Shown: positions 21,048-30,451, counted from the stretch's first letter. The stretch: DNA of 64,000 nt from Deinococcus aetherius (GCF_025997855.1 NZ_AP026562.1:124001-188000), one strand, 5' to 3'. The notes: a model not told the origin generated them from the letters alone. Program-made: numbers and translations.

Positions 21048-21572
21048 GTGACGACGACGTGGCGGGCCCATCGCCGGGTGCTGGGCGTGAGCGGCGACGT
21101 GGAGGTGCTCGCCTGCGGACACCGGGTCCCCAGGTACGAGGGGAGCGAGGGGTTCGCCCGCCTGACGGAGCGGGGGTGGCCCGCCTTCCCCCGGCTGAGG
21201 GTCTGCCCGGAGTGCCCCGCCGAGGAGACGGTGATCCCGGCGGCCTTCGCGGAGGTGCCCGCTCCCCCGGAGGCCGCCCTGTGGTGGGCGCGGCTGGGCC
21301 TGCCGGAGCGCGGCGCGTGGCTGGACCGCCTGGCTCCCGGGGAGGAGGTGCCCCTGCTGCGGTCTCGCGTGGGCCGCACTCCCCTGCCCGACCACGAGCG
21401 CGACCGGCTGGGGGAGGTGCTGCGGGCCGCCCAGGCCGAGGCGGCGGAGGTGGGGCTCACCCTGCGGGAACTGTCGAGCTGCTCGGCCGCGCCCCTCCCG
21501 GTCCTGGGCGGGTGGGCGCTGACCCGCGCCGCCGCCCGGCGCCACGAGGCCGGGCAGGCGGGGGAAGGGTGA
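21048..21572 (+). CDS. Hypothetical protein with N-terminal Cys/His cluster
   Basis: 174 aa. GTG at 21048 lies exactly six bases after TAGGAT (21036-21041), a leaderless-type start. The N-terminus has ACGHRVPR and RVCPECPAE (Cys23, His25, Cys53, Cys56), which could bind one zinc ion. The rest is helical and charged (LPERGAWLDRLAPGEEVPLL, RDRLGEVLRAAQAEAAEVG). The C-terminus is Ala/Arg-rich. It ends 4 bases before the convergent GGDEF/HD-GYP gene. No known family recognised; coding statistics look real. Confidence 0.65.
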   Translation: MTTTWRAHRRVLGVSGDVEVLACGHRVPRYEGSEGFARLTERGWPAFPRLRVCPECPAEETVIPAAFAEVPAPPEAALWWARLGLPERGAWLDRLAPGEEVPLLRSRVGRTPLPDHERDRLGEVLRAAQAEAAEVGLTLRELSSCSAAPLPVLGGWALTRAAARRHEAGQAGEG

Positions 21573-21576
21573 GGGC

Positions 21577-23595
21577 TCAGCCCGCCTCCGCCCCCTCCCC
21601 GGCGGCCAGCACGCGCTCGAAGACGGCGACCACGCGCGGGTCGAACTGGCGCCCGGCCTGGGCGCGCAACTCGGCGAGGGCCTCCTGCGGGGTCCAGGGG
21701 GACTTGTAGGGCCGCTCGCTCGTCAGGGCGTCGTACACGTCGACCACCGTGAAGACCCGCGCGAGGAAGGGAATCGCCTCGCCCGCCAGGCCGTCTGGGT
21801 AGCCGCCGCCGTCCCAGCGCTCGTGGTGGGCGCGGATGACCTCCAGGGCGGCCTGGGGGAGGGTGCCGAGGCGGGTGGCGATCTCGAAGCCGCGCCGGGG
21901 GTGGGCCCGCATGACGGCCCACTCCTCGGGGGTGAGGCGGCCGGGCTTTTGCAAGACCGCGTCGGGCACCGCGAGCTTGCCGATGTCGTGGAGGTAGGCG
22001 CCCTGGCGCAGCTCGGCGAGCTGGCGCGGCGGGAGGTCGAGGGCGCGGCCGAGTTCGGTGGCGAGGGAGACGACCCGCTCGGTGTGGCCCGCCGTCTCCG
22101 CGTCGCGCGCCTCCAGCACGACGCCGAAGTTCAGCAGGCCCCCCTCGAAGGTGCGGCGGACCTCCTCGTCGCTCCGCTGCCGCAGCAGCAGGAAGCCCAG
22201 GTGCAGCGCCACGCCCTCCACCCCGCGCCGCACGTCCGGGGTGATCGCCCGCCACGCGGAGAAGTGGAGCAGCGCGAGCACCCCGACAGGCTGGCCGCCG
22301 TCTCCCACGGGCGTCACGACGGCGCTCCTCAGGCCCGACGCGACGAGGGCGGGCAGCGCGCGGGCGTCTCCCGGGTAGTCGGCGGTCCACACGGTCGCGC
22401 CCTGAGCGAGAGCCACCCCCGCCAGCCCCGCCCCGTACGGCACGGTGAGGTCGGGCCAGCCGGGGGGCCAACTCCACTCGCCGGGTCGGGCGTTCACGGC
22501 CTGCACCTGCAAACCCCCCGCCCCGCGCACGAGGTACACCGCCGCGTCGAAGCCCAGCCAGTCGAGCGCGAGGATAAGGCCCCCCTCCAGCACGGCCTCG
22601 GGGGTGGTGAATCTTCGCAGCACCCGGAAGAGGTCCTCGAAGCTGCCCTGCGCCGCGCCCGACGCCCGGGCCGCCGCCGCGTCCTGCTGGGCGCGCTTCT
22701 GGTCGTACATGCGCTCGTCGGCGACGGCGAGGGCACGCTCCAGCCCGTCGCCAGAGGCCAGGGGGGCGAGCCCCACCGCGAAGGGGGTGCCGTGCGGGTG
22801 GAGGTGGGCGCACGAGGCCGCCACGCGCTCGGCCACCTCGTGCCCGGCGGCCCCATTCAGCCCGGGCAGGATCGCCACGAACTCGTCGCCGCCCCAGCGG
22901 GACAGCGCGGCGCCGGGCGGCAGGCCGCGCGTCAGGGTCTGGGCGATCTCCTGGAGGAGGGCGTCCCCCGCCGAGTGGCCGCCCCGGTCGTTGGTAGCCT
23001 TGAGGCCGTTCACGTCGAACAGGAGCAGGGTGGCCTCCTGCGGCCCCACCCCCTCCCGCCAGCGCAGCAACCCGAAGCGGTTGAGCAGCCCGGTCAGGGT
23101 GTCGCGCTCGGCGGCCTGGGTGAGCGCGCCGGTTAGCCGCTCGGCCCCCCGCCGCGCCGCCGCGTTCCAGCCCAGGATCAGGGCGACGTTGAGGAACACG
23201 CACGCGAACTCCACCCACGCCTGCGCGGGCGCCCACCCGCGCCACAGCCCGGCCGCCTGCACGACGGTCAGCAGGGCGAAGGCCCCCACGGTCGTGACCT
23301 GCGCGGCCCCCACCCAGCGCGGCATGTACGCGCTGACGGCCGCCAGCCCGCCCACGAGCGCGACGAGCGGCAGCGCGAGCAGCACCCGCAACGCCGCGCC
23401 GAGGTGGTCCGGCGCCTCCCCGGCGGGCCGCAGCGCGAGGGTGAGCCCGCCCGAGAGCAGCAGCAGCGCGAGCAGCCCGCCCGCGACCCGCGCCCCCAGG
23501 CGAACATTGAGTCCCCCGCCCGGCCCGGCGGGGCCGGTTCGCAGCACGGGGTCGGAGGGGTCGATGATGGCGGGGGCAGGGGCGGAGTGGGTCAT
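21577..23595 (-). CDS. GGDEF-GAF-HD-GYP cyclic di-GMP signalling protein
   Basis: 672 aa from ATG 23595. Order: four or so membrane segments (about 35-150), GGDEF domain (about 165-320) with intact RWGGDEF, a GAF-like domain (about 340-490), and an HD-GYP domain (about 505-672). The HD-GYP part has HTERVVSLA, YLHDIGKLAVPD and the GYP signature HHERWDGGGYPDG. GGDEF domains make c-di-GMP and HD-GYP domains hydrolyse it, so the protein could do both. The product-inhibition RxxD site before GGDEF is missing (GLPPGAALS). The membrane part and GAF domain are presumably sensory. Monocistronic, convergent with the preceding hypothetical gene. Confidence 0.9.
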   Translation of the reverse strand: MTHSAPAPAIIDPSDPVLRTGPAGPGGGLNVRLGARVAGGLLALLLLSGGLTLALRPAGEAPDHLGAALRVLLALPLVALVGGLAAVSAYMPRWVGAAQVTTVGAFALLTVVQAAGLWRGWAPAQAWVEFACVFLNVALILGWNAAARRGAERLTGALTQAAERDTLTGLLNRFGLLRWREGVGPQEATLLLFDVNGLKATNDRGGHSAGDALLQEIAQTLTRGLPPGAALSRWGGDEFVAILPGLNGAAGHEVAERVAASCAHLHPHGTPFAVGLAPLASGDGLERALAVADERMYDQKRAQQDAAAARASGAAQGSFEDLFRVLRRFTTPEAVLEGGLILALDWLGFDAAVYLVRGAGGLQVQAVNARPGEWSWPPGWPDLTVPYGAGLAGVALAQGATVWTADYPGDARALPALVASGLRSAVVTPVGDGGQPVGVLALLHFSAWRAITPDVRRGVEGVALHLGFLLLRQRSDEEVRRTFEGGLLNFGVVLEARDAETAGHTERVVSLATELGRALDLPPRQLAELRQGAYLHDIGKLAVPDAVLQKPGRLTPEEWAVMRAHPRRGFEIATRLGTLPQAALEVIRAHHERWDGGGYPDGLAGEAIPFLARVFTVVDVYDALTSERPYKSPWTPQEALAELRAQAGRQFDPRVVAVFERVLAAGEGAEAG

Positions 23596-23833
23596 GGTGG
23601 GCGGGCGTGTTGCTCCCGACAGCGTAAGGGCGTCCCTCTCACACAAGACTGACCGCCCCGCGATGAAGACGGCCCCTGACTTGAGACGAGACGTGAGAGA
23701 AGACTATCTCCCGTGTCATCCCAACTCGACGGGCCCATCTTCCGGGCGGCGGAGAAGCTGTTGCGGGGCGCGGGTGTGGAGGAGGGGGAAGCTGCGCCCG
23801 CCTGACGGCGAGGGTCAGGTCGGTGCCGCCCCT

Positions 23834-24214
23834 TCAGCGGATGCTCTGCACCTCCACGCCGACGTTCAGGGCGGTCCAGGCACGGTCGGCGGTGAGGACG
23901 GGGGCGCCGAGACGCCGGGCAAGCGCGAGACAGGCCCGGTCCCCCAGGCTGAGCCCCTGGGGGCGTGTGCTGACGCGCAGTTCGGCAGTGATGAGCGCGT
24001 CCTCCTCCCCGTGGGGCTCGACGAGCAGGCCCTCGATCCGCAGGTCTCTCGCGGCGGCCCGCACGTCTCCCCCACGCTCGCCCACCTTGCTCAGCACCTC
24101 GGCGAAGTTCACGGCGCTGATCCAGGCCTCTCCCCGCAAGGCGGCGTCCACCTGGGCCGCGCCCGGCTCCTGCCTCAGCCACGCGATGACGGCGCTGGCG
24201 TCGAGGACGATCAC
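23834..24214 (-). CDS. vapC: PIN-domain ribonuclease toxin
   Basis: 126 aa, GTG start at 24214 overlapping the antitoxin stop (GTGA). PIN-domain acidic residues are all present: Asp5 (MIVLDASAVIAW), Glu39 (AVNFAEVLSKV), Asp92 (LSLGDRACLALA) and Asp110 (VLTADRAW). VapC toxins are Mg-dependent RNases that usually cut tRNA or rRNA and are held inactive by VapB. The 238-bp gap between this gene and 23595 has no recognisable feature. Confidence 0.93.
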   Translation of the reverse strand: MIVLDASAVIAWLRQEPGAAQVDAALRGEAWISAVNFAEVLSKVGERGGDVRAAARDLRIEGLLVEPHGEEDALITAELRVSTRPQGLSLGDRACLALARRLGAPVLTADRAWTALNVGVEVQSIR

Positions 24215-24477
24215 TCCTCCGCCTCACGCCGAGCCGCCTCGCGCCTCTCCTGCAACAGCTCGTCCGTGAGGCTCACGTCCCCGGGCGCCAGCCGGGCACC
24301 CAGGGCCAGGAGGCGTGACCGCGCTTCCCCCTTGCGCTCCATGACGATGCGTTCACCGTCCAGGTACACGATGAACTCCCCGCCCTCCGCGCTGTTCAGC
24401 CTCTCCCGGATCGGCGCGGGCACAACGACACGTCCCTGGGCATTCATCCTGATGGTGTAGGCACGAGTGGCGCTCAT
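24211..24477 (-). CDS. vapB: AbrB-type antitoxin
   Basis: 88 aa. The N-terminal swapped-hairpin AbrB/SpoVT fold is clear (YTIRMNAQGRVVVPAPIRERL, with FIVYLDGERIVMER closing it). The C-terminal helix (DELLQERREAARREAEE) would wrap and inhibit the PIN toxin. ATG at 24477 lies six bases after a TAGAGT -10. The protein likely autoregulates this promoter, as is usual for vapBC. Bases 24478-24707 upstream show no gene. Confidence 0.93.
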   Translation of the reverse strand: MSATRAYTIRMNAQGRVVVPAPIRERLNSAEGGEFIVYLDGERIVMERKGEARSRLLALGARLAPGDVSLTDELLQERREAARREAEE

Positions 24478-24483
24478 GCTGCC

Positions 24484-24489
24484 ACTCTA
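24484..24489 (-). promoter_or_regulatory. TANNNT -10 element of vapBC
   Basis: TAGAGT on the minus strand, six bases before the vapB ATG; the surrounding GTTAGAGTGGC block is the same as at the deoR remnant promoter (about 3763-3773). Confidence 0.5.
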
Positions 24490-24707
24490 ACAAGGATCGT
24501 GACACGCCCTCGCCAAACGAGGAATGAACGACAAAGGAGAGGTGGGCAGGCAGTCTCCCCTGCTCCCGGTCGAATTCCAACGCGCACGCTGCCCTTCTCC
24601 CTTCGGGAGGCGTCCGTCCTCACCCCACCCCGGTTGCCCGGTTCGCGGGGCGGCTCTCCTCGCATGGCCCGGTCCTGGACGCCCATGCGCCACCCGTCCC
24701 GGCGGGC

Positions 24708-27695
24708 TCAGCCCCGAGTTCGGGCCACATGCCAAGCGGCGGCCAGACGGCGGCGGCTCGGGATGTTGGTCACGAACCGCTCGCGGGCGGGCCCGTCCAA
24801 CGTGCTCGCCTGACGTTCGAGCCACTGCCCGCCCTGCTCAAGCACCCCCGCCGCGCGGGCGTCACCACAGGCCCGCAAGACCTCATAACAGATCAGGTAG
24901 GCGGGAGACATGTCGTCGAGGATATTCGAGCCGCCCAGCAGGGGCAGGATGCCCTCGACCAGGGCCAGCGCCCGGCCCCGGTTGTCCCCGGCGAGCGCGA
25001 CCTCTGCGAGTCCGATGTTCACGGTCAGCCGCTGCCACTCCCGGCTCTCCCGCCCGTCCCGGAGGAGCCCGTGGAGCGCCGCCTCGGCCTCCTCCAGACG
25101 GCCCAGGGCCAGCAGCGCCGAGGCTTCGGCGAAGCGGCCGGGCTCGCCTCCCCGCCGCGCCAGTTCCAGGGCCGCCGCCGGATTCCCCTCGTAGAGTTCG
25201 ACCAGGGCCAACTGGGCGAACGCGTGGTGCTCATAGACCGTGTTCTGGGCGCTGCGGGCGACTTCCGCCGCCTCTTCCAGGTAGGCGCGGGCCCGGGGGT
25301 GGTTGCCCAGCATCCGCTCCAGCTCACCCAGGTTCTTGAGCACCGAGCTGGTGTTGAGGGCGCCGCCGAGCGCCCGGGAGATGTCGAGCGCCTGCCCGAA
25401 AAGCTCGCGGGCCTGGGCGAATTCCGCCTGCTCCAGGCGGATCGATCCCAGAATCAGCAGGGTCGCCGCCTCCTGAACGCGCTCCCCGATCTGCCGGTAG
25501 GCTTCCAGGGCGGCCTGAAGCGGCGCCTCGGCGGCGGCAGGACGACCCTGATTTTGCGCCAGCGCCCCCAGGGCGTAGTTGGCGTGGGCCTCACCCCAGC
25601 GGTCCCCCAGACGCCGCGCGCCCGCCAGGCCCTCTTCCAGCAACGCGGCCGCCCGGTCATCCTCCTGCAGGTTGATGGCGCACACCCCCAGGTAGCGGAC
25701 GGCGATATTCTCCCCGCGCAGGTCGCCGATCTGCCGGTACAGGTCCAGGGCCTGCCGGTAGTAGTCCTGCGCCTGCCGCTTGTCCGCGCCCAGCGAGACC
25801 TGACCCAGGTGCCGCAGGGCGTCGGCCTGGGTCTGGCGGTCCCCCCCCGACTGGGCGAGTCGCAGGGCCAGCTCGTGGTGGGCTCTGGCCTCCTGACGTG
25901 AGCCCGAGCGGTACAGGGCGCGGCCCCAGGCCAGATGCGCCCCCGCCACCCGCCTCGTCAGGCCCGCCGCCCCGGCCAGGGCCACGGCCCGTTCGGCCGC
26001 CGCGACGGCGGCGGGGAAGTCGCCCGTCATATCCGCGTAGCCCGCCCTGCGCAGGGCCGCCTCACCGCGCCTGTCGTCGTCCAGCCCTGCGGCCAGCTCC
26101 TCAAACGCCTCCACGTCCCGGAGCTGGGCCTCACGCAGGCCCTGGAGGTCGAGGGTCTGCTCCCGAGCGAGCAGCAGATCGAATCGCCGCGCCGCGTCGG
26201 CCTCGGGGGTCAATTCCAGCGCCCGGGTCAGCAGGCGCTCGGCCTCGTGCGGCGCTCCCTGGCGAATCGCCTGCTCCCCGGCCTGCCGGTAGAACTCGGC
26301 GGCCCTCTCGTCCTCCCCCGCCCGGTCGTAGTGCCAGGCGAGCAGCACCGGGTCGGGGTGCTCGGCGTAAAGCTCCTCGATGGCCTGGGCCACCTCCCCG
26401 TGCAGCATCCGGCGCTCGCCCCTGCCCAGGCCGCCGTAGAGGTAATGCTGGAACAGGGCGTGGGCGAAGCGGTAGCCCGCCAGCACCCGCCGACCTGCCC
26501 GGAGGTCACCCCGCTCCTGCACCAGCCCGTGGCGCTGTTCGAGGTCCTGCGAGAGGTCGCGCAGGAGCTGACGGGGCTGCTGCCGCTGCACCCGGGCCAC
26601 GACCTCGGCGGTAAAGGCCTCGCCCTCCACGCTCGCCACCCGCAGCAGCTCCTGCTGGGACGCCTCCAGGTGCCCCAGGCGCTGCTCGATGACCCCCTCC
26701 ACCCGGGAGGGCAGGGTGCCGAAATCCAGGCGGGGGCCGGCCACCCAGCCCCCCGCCGGGTCCCGGATCAGGTCGCCCCGCTCCTGCAGGCTGCGCAGCA
26801 ACTCGACGGTGAAGAGGGGATGCCCCTCGGTGTGCCGCAGCAGAGCCTCGCGGAAGCTGGCGCCGAGGCGGTTGGGCTCGGTGTCCAGCAGGCGGTTCAC
26901 GAAGTCGCGCCCCTCGGCCTCGCCCGCCGGGAGCCGCACCCACACGTCCCCGGCGTAACGCTTGACCTCGGACAGCACCGGCTCCAGCGGGTGGCGCTCG
27001 GTCCCGCGCCGGTACAGTTCACCCTGCCGGTACGTCCCGACCAGCATCACCGAACTCGTCTCCAGACGGCGCGAGAGGTGAAAGAGGAGGTTCACGGAGG
27101 CGGCGTCCGCCCAGTGCAGGTCGTCCACCACCACCAGGAGGGGCCGCCCGGCCGCCAGCGCCCGCAGGACGTTGGCGTACTGTTCGAGGAGGTGGTCGGG
27201 CTGGACCGGGGCTTGGACGGCGAGCTTGCGCTTCGCCAGCTTCTCCAGCTCGTCGAGCCACCCCGCCTTCTGCGCCAGCGCCTTGCCCGCCTTGGCGACG
27301 AGCACGCCGCCCGGGATGATGGTCCCCACCAGGTCGGGCCCGACCTCGATCAGCACCTGGGTGGAGCGGACCAGCCAGTGACGCAGGCGTCCCCCGTCCC
27401 CGCGCTCCTCGTCCGCCGCGCGCCCGGCGACCCCGATGAGCGCGGCCAGAATCTCGCGGAAGGGCAGGTAGGGGTCGCCCGCCCCGCTCTGGGCGTTGCA
27501 GTTGCCGAAGGCCAGCACGAGGCGCTCGTCCCGGGCCTGCGCCCGGCGGGCGAACTCCTGCACCAGCATGGTCTTGCCGCTGCCCGCCTCGCCCGTGACG
27601 AAACACACCTGCCCCTGCCCCGTCAGGGCGCGGGCCAGGAAGCTCTCCAGACGCCCCACCTCGCGTTCCCGCCCCACGAACGGAGGCTCGCTCAT
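24708..27695 (-). CDS. STAND-type AAA NTPase with TPR-like repeats
   Basis: 995 aa from ATG 27695; homology to this class starts at PPFVGREREVGRLESFL. NTPase core: Walker A GEAGSGKT (35-42), Walker B LLVVVDD followed by LHWAD (about 186-196), then a sensor-like VMLVGTYR. From about residue 430 on the protein is helical, with many TPR-like units (for example AEAPLQAALEAYRQIGERV, ARELFGQALDISRALGGAL). Such proteins are ATP-driven switches whose repeats recognise a partner or ligand; relatives occur with adenylate cyclases, LuxR regulators and phage-defence systems. No HTH, cyclase or nuclease domain is attached, so an output must come from another protein. The nitrilase-fold gene 58 bp upstream on the same strand is the obvious candidate. 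Confidence 0.85.
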   Translation of the reverse strand: MSEPPFVGREREVGRLESFLARALTGQGQVCFVTGEAGSGKTMLVQEFARRAQARDERLVLAFGNCNAQSGAGDPYLPFREILAALIGVAGRAADEERGDGGRLRHWLVRSTQVLIEVGPDLVGTIIPGGVLVAKAGKALAQKAGWLDELEKLAKRKLAVQAPVQPDHLLEQYANVLRALAAGRPLLVVVDDLHWADAASVNLLFHLSRRLETSSVMLVGTYRQGELYRRGTERHPLEPVLSEVKRYAGDVWVRLPAGEAEGRDFVNRLLDTEPNRLGASFREALLRHTEGHPLFTVELLRSLQERGDLIRDPAGGWVAGPRLDFGTLPSRVEGVIEQRLGHLEASQQELLRVASVEGEAFTAEVVARVQRQQPRQLLRDLSQDLEQRHGLVQERGDLRAGRRVLAGYRFAHALFQHYLYGGLGRGERRMLHGEVAQAIEELYAEHPDPVLLAWHYDRAGEDERAAEFYRQAGEQAIRQGAPHEAERLLTRALELTPEADAARRFDLLLAREQTLDLQGLREAQLRDVEAFEELAAGLDDDRRGEAALRRAGYADMTGDFPAAVAAAERAVALAGAAGLTRRVAGAHLAWGRALYRSGSRQEARAHHELALRLAQSGGDRQTQADALRHLGQVSLGADKRQAQDYYRQALDLYRQIGDLRGENIAVRYLGVCAINLQEDDRAAALLEEGLAGARRLGDRWGEAHANYALGALAQNQGRPAAAEAPLQAALEAYRQIGERVQEAATLLILGSIRLEQAEFAQARELFGQALDISRALGGALNTSSVLKNLGELERMLGNHPRARAYLEEAAEVARSAQNTVYEHHAFAQLALVELYEGNPAAALELARRGGEPGRFAEASALLALGRLEEAEAALHGLLRDGRESREWQRLTVNIGLAEVALAGDNRGRALALVEGILPLLGGSNILDDMSPAYLICYEVLRACGDARAAGVLEQGGQWLERQASTLDGPARERFVTNIPSRRRLAAAWHVARTRG

Positions 27696-27753
27696 GGCCC
27701 CGCCTTCCGGGGAACGGCCCGCGCCCGACCGCTTCCGATCCGGCTCGGACGGC

Positions 27754-30180
27754 TCATGCGGGACGCTCCCCCGACAGGTCCCGCTCGGAGGGAAGCAGCG
27801 AGGACCCGATGTCGTTTTCATCCAGGCAACGCTCGATGTCCTGGAGGGCCCCCAACAGGGAGACCCGGGGCTCGGAGGCGACGCGTTGGGGGCGGCGTTC
27901 CAGAAGGTACATGATCCGGTTGTGCAGCGACCACAGCAGCAGGACGAAGGGAAGCGCCCTGGGCCGGTACTCCCGCCAGGACTCGGCGTGCTCCTCCTCG
28001 TGGGGCATGAGCTGCCCCAGTTTCCTCCTGACGTTGTCCACCAGCGCCAGCCAGTCCTTGACCCGCCCGGGGTACGCCGAGCCGCGCGTGGCGGACTCCT
28101 GCGTCTTCACGCCAACCTGGGTGCGGTACTCCCGGATGAAGTCGTGGTAGCTCAGCAGGGCCGTCCTGAAGCGCTCGGGCGGCCAGGGCTCCTTCTTCGC
28201 GGTCCTCATCCCGCAGAGCCGGTCGGCGAGGATTCCCGCCACGCCGCCGCGAATGTCCCCGTCCAGGTCGGCCTTCTTCTCGCAGATCAGGGCGATGGAC
28301 CGCTCGATCAGGTCGAGGGGCATCTCCAGGGTGGCATTGACGAAGTACGCCAGCACCGTCAGGTCGAAGGAGTCCACCTGGGCGGCGTCGAGGGGAACGT
28401 CGATCTTGAAGCGGCGGTTGTGTGACCGCAGGCTCTCGGCGCGCCGAACCGGGGGAGGGGGTGACGGAGCCTGCAGACCCTTCGGGCCTCCCAGGAGCTT
28501 CAGCCCTTGCAGCGTGAGGACGGCCCCGCTCTCGCCGTCCGACCGCCCGTCCGCCGTCACCTCCTCGCGGTACTCCACCCGCAGGGTGAGCAGCGCCGCC
28601 GCCTCGCCCTGGCCCAGCGTGATCGCCTCCGTCCCGCCGTGGGCGTCCCTCCAGAGGGCCACCGTGCGGTTCGGCGGGAACCCCGGGGCCCGGGACCGCT
28701 CGGCCATGCCGAGGGAGGTGACCGTCAGGACGGAGGTGCCCGGATCGTCGGCGAAGACGCTCACGTACCGCGCCGACCAGCGCTCGGCCAGTTGCGGCCC
28801 GTCCATCAGCAGCGCCACCATCAGGGTGGGTCCCACCCCGCGAATGACGTCGGAAACAGGCTCAATCTGCGCCAAGTCCTCGCAGATGAGCGGGCAGAGG
28901 GTCAGCCAACTGTTCGGGGTGAACAGGGTCAGGTGGCGCCCGGGGAGGTGGATGTCCTCCCACCAGAGCGTGGAGCCGTCGAGGACGGAGGCGAGGTTGT
29001 ACTGCTTGATCTGGCGGGCGTCCAGGAGCCAGCGGTGATGTTTCGACTGGACCTGCCGGTACCAGCGCCCGAAGAAGTAGCCCGCCACATGCACTTCGTT
29101 CCTGTGCTCCCCGCGCACCCCGGCGATGACCGTCGGCACGTAGGCGTCGGCGAAATGGGTCGCCAGCTCCTCCTGGAGGGTGAGCAACTCCCCCAGGGTC
29201 AGCGCCAGCTCCGGAAACACCACCAGATGGACCCGCCGGACTTCCGCCAGCGCCTTCTCCACCAACGAGATCAGGAGCGTGGGATTGAAGGGCGTGCCGG
29301 GCTCGTACCCGAAGTGGCCGAACTTGGGGTGCAGGTGCCTCGCGCTGACGGTGCGGTCGTGCGCCCTGAAGTCGCAGGGCTCGACCTCGTAGGGCCAGGG
29401 CACCACCAGCACGTTGACGGTGTGGCGGTCCCGGCTCACCCACGGGAACGACCGCCACCGCACGTCCACCTCCGTGCGGTGGAAGGTCAGGTGGTGGGAA
29501 AACGACCGCAGGGTGAGCCCCCGCTGGGGCGTGCGGTTCTTGGGCAGCACGATGCCGAAGCGCCGGGGAAGGCGCGACAGGTTGCCCGTCGTCTCGAACA
29601 GCAGGTTGGCCGCGAGGTTCAGGGCACTTTTTCGGCCGTACCCGGCCCTGAGCGTTCCGAAAATCCGGCTCGCCTCGTCGGCGAGGGCGTGCAGCCGCAG
29701 GGTGGACCCGACCAGATGCTCCAGTTCCGCCGCCTGGGGATGAAGCCTGTCGCGTTCATGGCGCGGGTTCTCAAGCAGGACGTCGCTCTGGAGCAGTTCG
29801 AGCAGCAGCCCCCTGATCAGCGACACGGTGTCGCCACCTGACGAGTGGGGCGAACCGCCGTCTACGGGTGACGCCCTGAGACACAGCCAGTCTCCCCATT
29901 CGTGCGCTTCCTTCCAGAGCTGCCGCAGCTTCTTGGGGTCCCCGTAGTACGGGACCAGCGCGCCCCCGGATTTGGCGTCGCTGGCCTGAGGCGGGCCGAC
30001 GTACTGCACGCCGTACCGGTAGTACCCGGTCGTGCCGAGAACCATCGAGGTCAGCGCGAAGACGTCCGGCGGCCAGCTCAGCCACCACTCCGCGTCACCC
30101 GGTGTTCCCAATTCCGAGACGATGTTTTTGACGGTAAACGCCGCCCGATGTTCACGTTGCCCGTACGACGAGGACTCCAC
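27754..30180 (-). CDS. Large protein with central nitrilase-fold (carbon-nitrogen hydrolase) domain
   Basis: 808 aa. GTG at 30180 is chosen because AGAGGAGAG lies eight bases upstream; the frame is open further up but without a start signal. Residues about 250-500 form a C-N hydrolase domain with the catalytic triad in order: Glu324 (VVFPELAL), Lys380 (QSKHHRW) and Cys433 (CPLICEDLAQ). A late region (VALWRDAHGGTEAIT, AALLTLRVEY) resembles the last strands of the fold. The N-terminal 250 residues and C-terminal 250 residues match nothing I recognise; the C-terminus is helical. Nitrilase-like domains occur in some phage-defence reverse transcriptase proteins, but none is present here. Co-directional with the STAND gene. 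Function unknown; an amidase or amide-ligase effector is a guess. Confidence 0.82.
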   Translation of the reverse strand: MESSSYGQREHRAAFTVKNIVSELGTPGDAEWWLSWPPDVFALTSMVLGTTGYYRYGVQYVGPPQASDAKSGGALVPYYGDPKKLRQLWKEAHEWGDWLCLRASPVDGGSPHSSGGDTVSLIRGLLLELLQSDVLLENPRHERDRLHPQAAELEHLVGSTLRLHALADEASRIFGTLRAGYGRKSALNLAANLLFETTGNLSRLPRRFGIVLPKNRTPQRGLTLRSFSHHLTFHRTEVDVRWRSFPWVSRDRHTVNVLVVPWPYEVEPCDFRAHDRTVSARHLHPKFGHFGYEPGTPFNPTLLISLVEKALAEVRRVHLVVFPELALTLGELLTLQEELATHFADAYVPTVIAGVRGEHRNEVHVAGYFFGRWYRQVQSKHHRWLLDARQIKQYNLASVLDGSTLWWEDIHLPGRHLTLFTPNSWLTLCPLICEDLAQIEPVSDVIRGVGPTLMVALLMDGPQLAERWSARYVSVFADDPGTSVLTVTSLGMAERSRAPGFPPNRTVALWRDAHGGTEAITLGQGEAAALLTLRVEYREEVTADGRSDGESGAVLTLQGLKLLGGPKGLQAPSPPPPVRRAESLRSHNRRFKIDVPLDAAQVDSFDLTVLAYFVNATLEMPLDLIERSIALICEKKADLDGDIRGGVAGILADRLCGMRTAKKEPWPPERFRTALLSYHDFIREYRTQVGVKTQESATRGSAYPGRVKDWLALVDNVRRKLGQLMPHEEEHAESWREYRPRALPFVLLLWSLHNRIMYLLERRPQRVASEPRVSLLGALQDIERCLDENDIGSSLLPSERDLSGERPA

Positions 30181-30257
30181 GGTTTGGACTCTCCTCTGGT
30201 CATCTCCAGCACACGGGTGATCGCCACGCTTTTCTTGGGTCCTGCGAAGTGTGAGAA

Positions 30258-30263
30258 AGTATA
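30258..30263 (-). promoter_or_regulatory. -10 element (TATACT) of the nitrilase/STAND operon
   Basis: Minus-strand TATACT in a locally AT-rich patch, giving a leader of about 70 bases before the GTG at 30180. No good -35 is visible. The 30181-30501 gap contains this promoter and the Liv operon terminator and nothing else evident. Confidence 0.5.
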
Positions 30264-30451
30264 ACAAATTACGGTGACGTGGAGGTGACCCGTCTGGGGC
30301 AAGTCGGGCTTCCGACGCCACCGCTCCGAGCACGCTTTTCGCCGAGCGCCGTATCCCGCAACAGGCCTCTCAACCCTCGTGCTCGTTTCCCAGCGTCCTG
30401 AGCGGAGCACCGCTGGCCCAGCGGGGGTGAAGTACCCACCCCACACCCAGC

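Noticed and set aside
24478..24707. Gap examined for tRNA or small gene
   Set aside because: No cloverleaf, no ribosome site with a credible frame.
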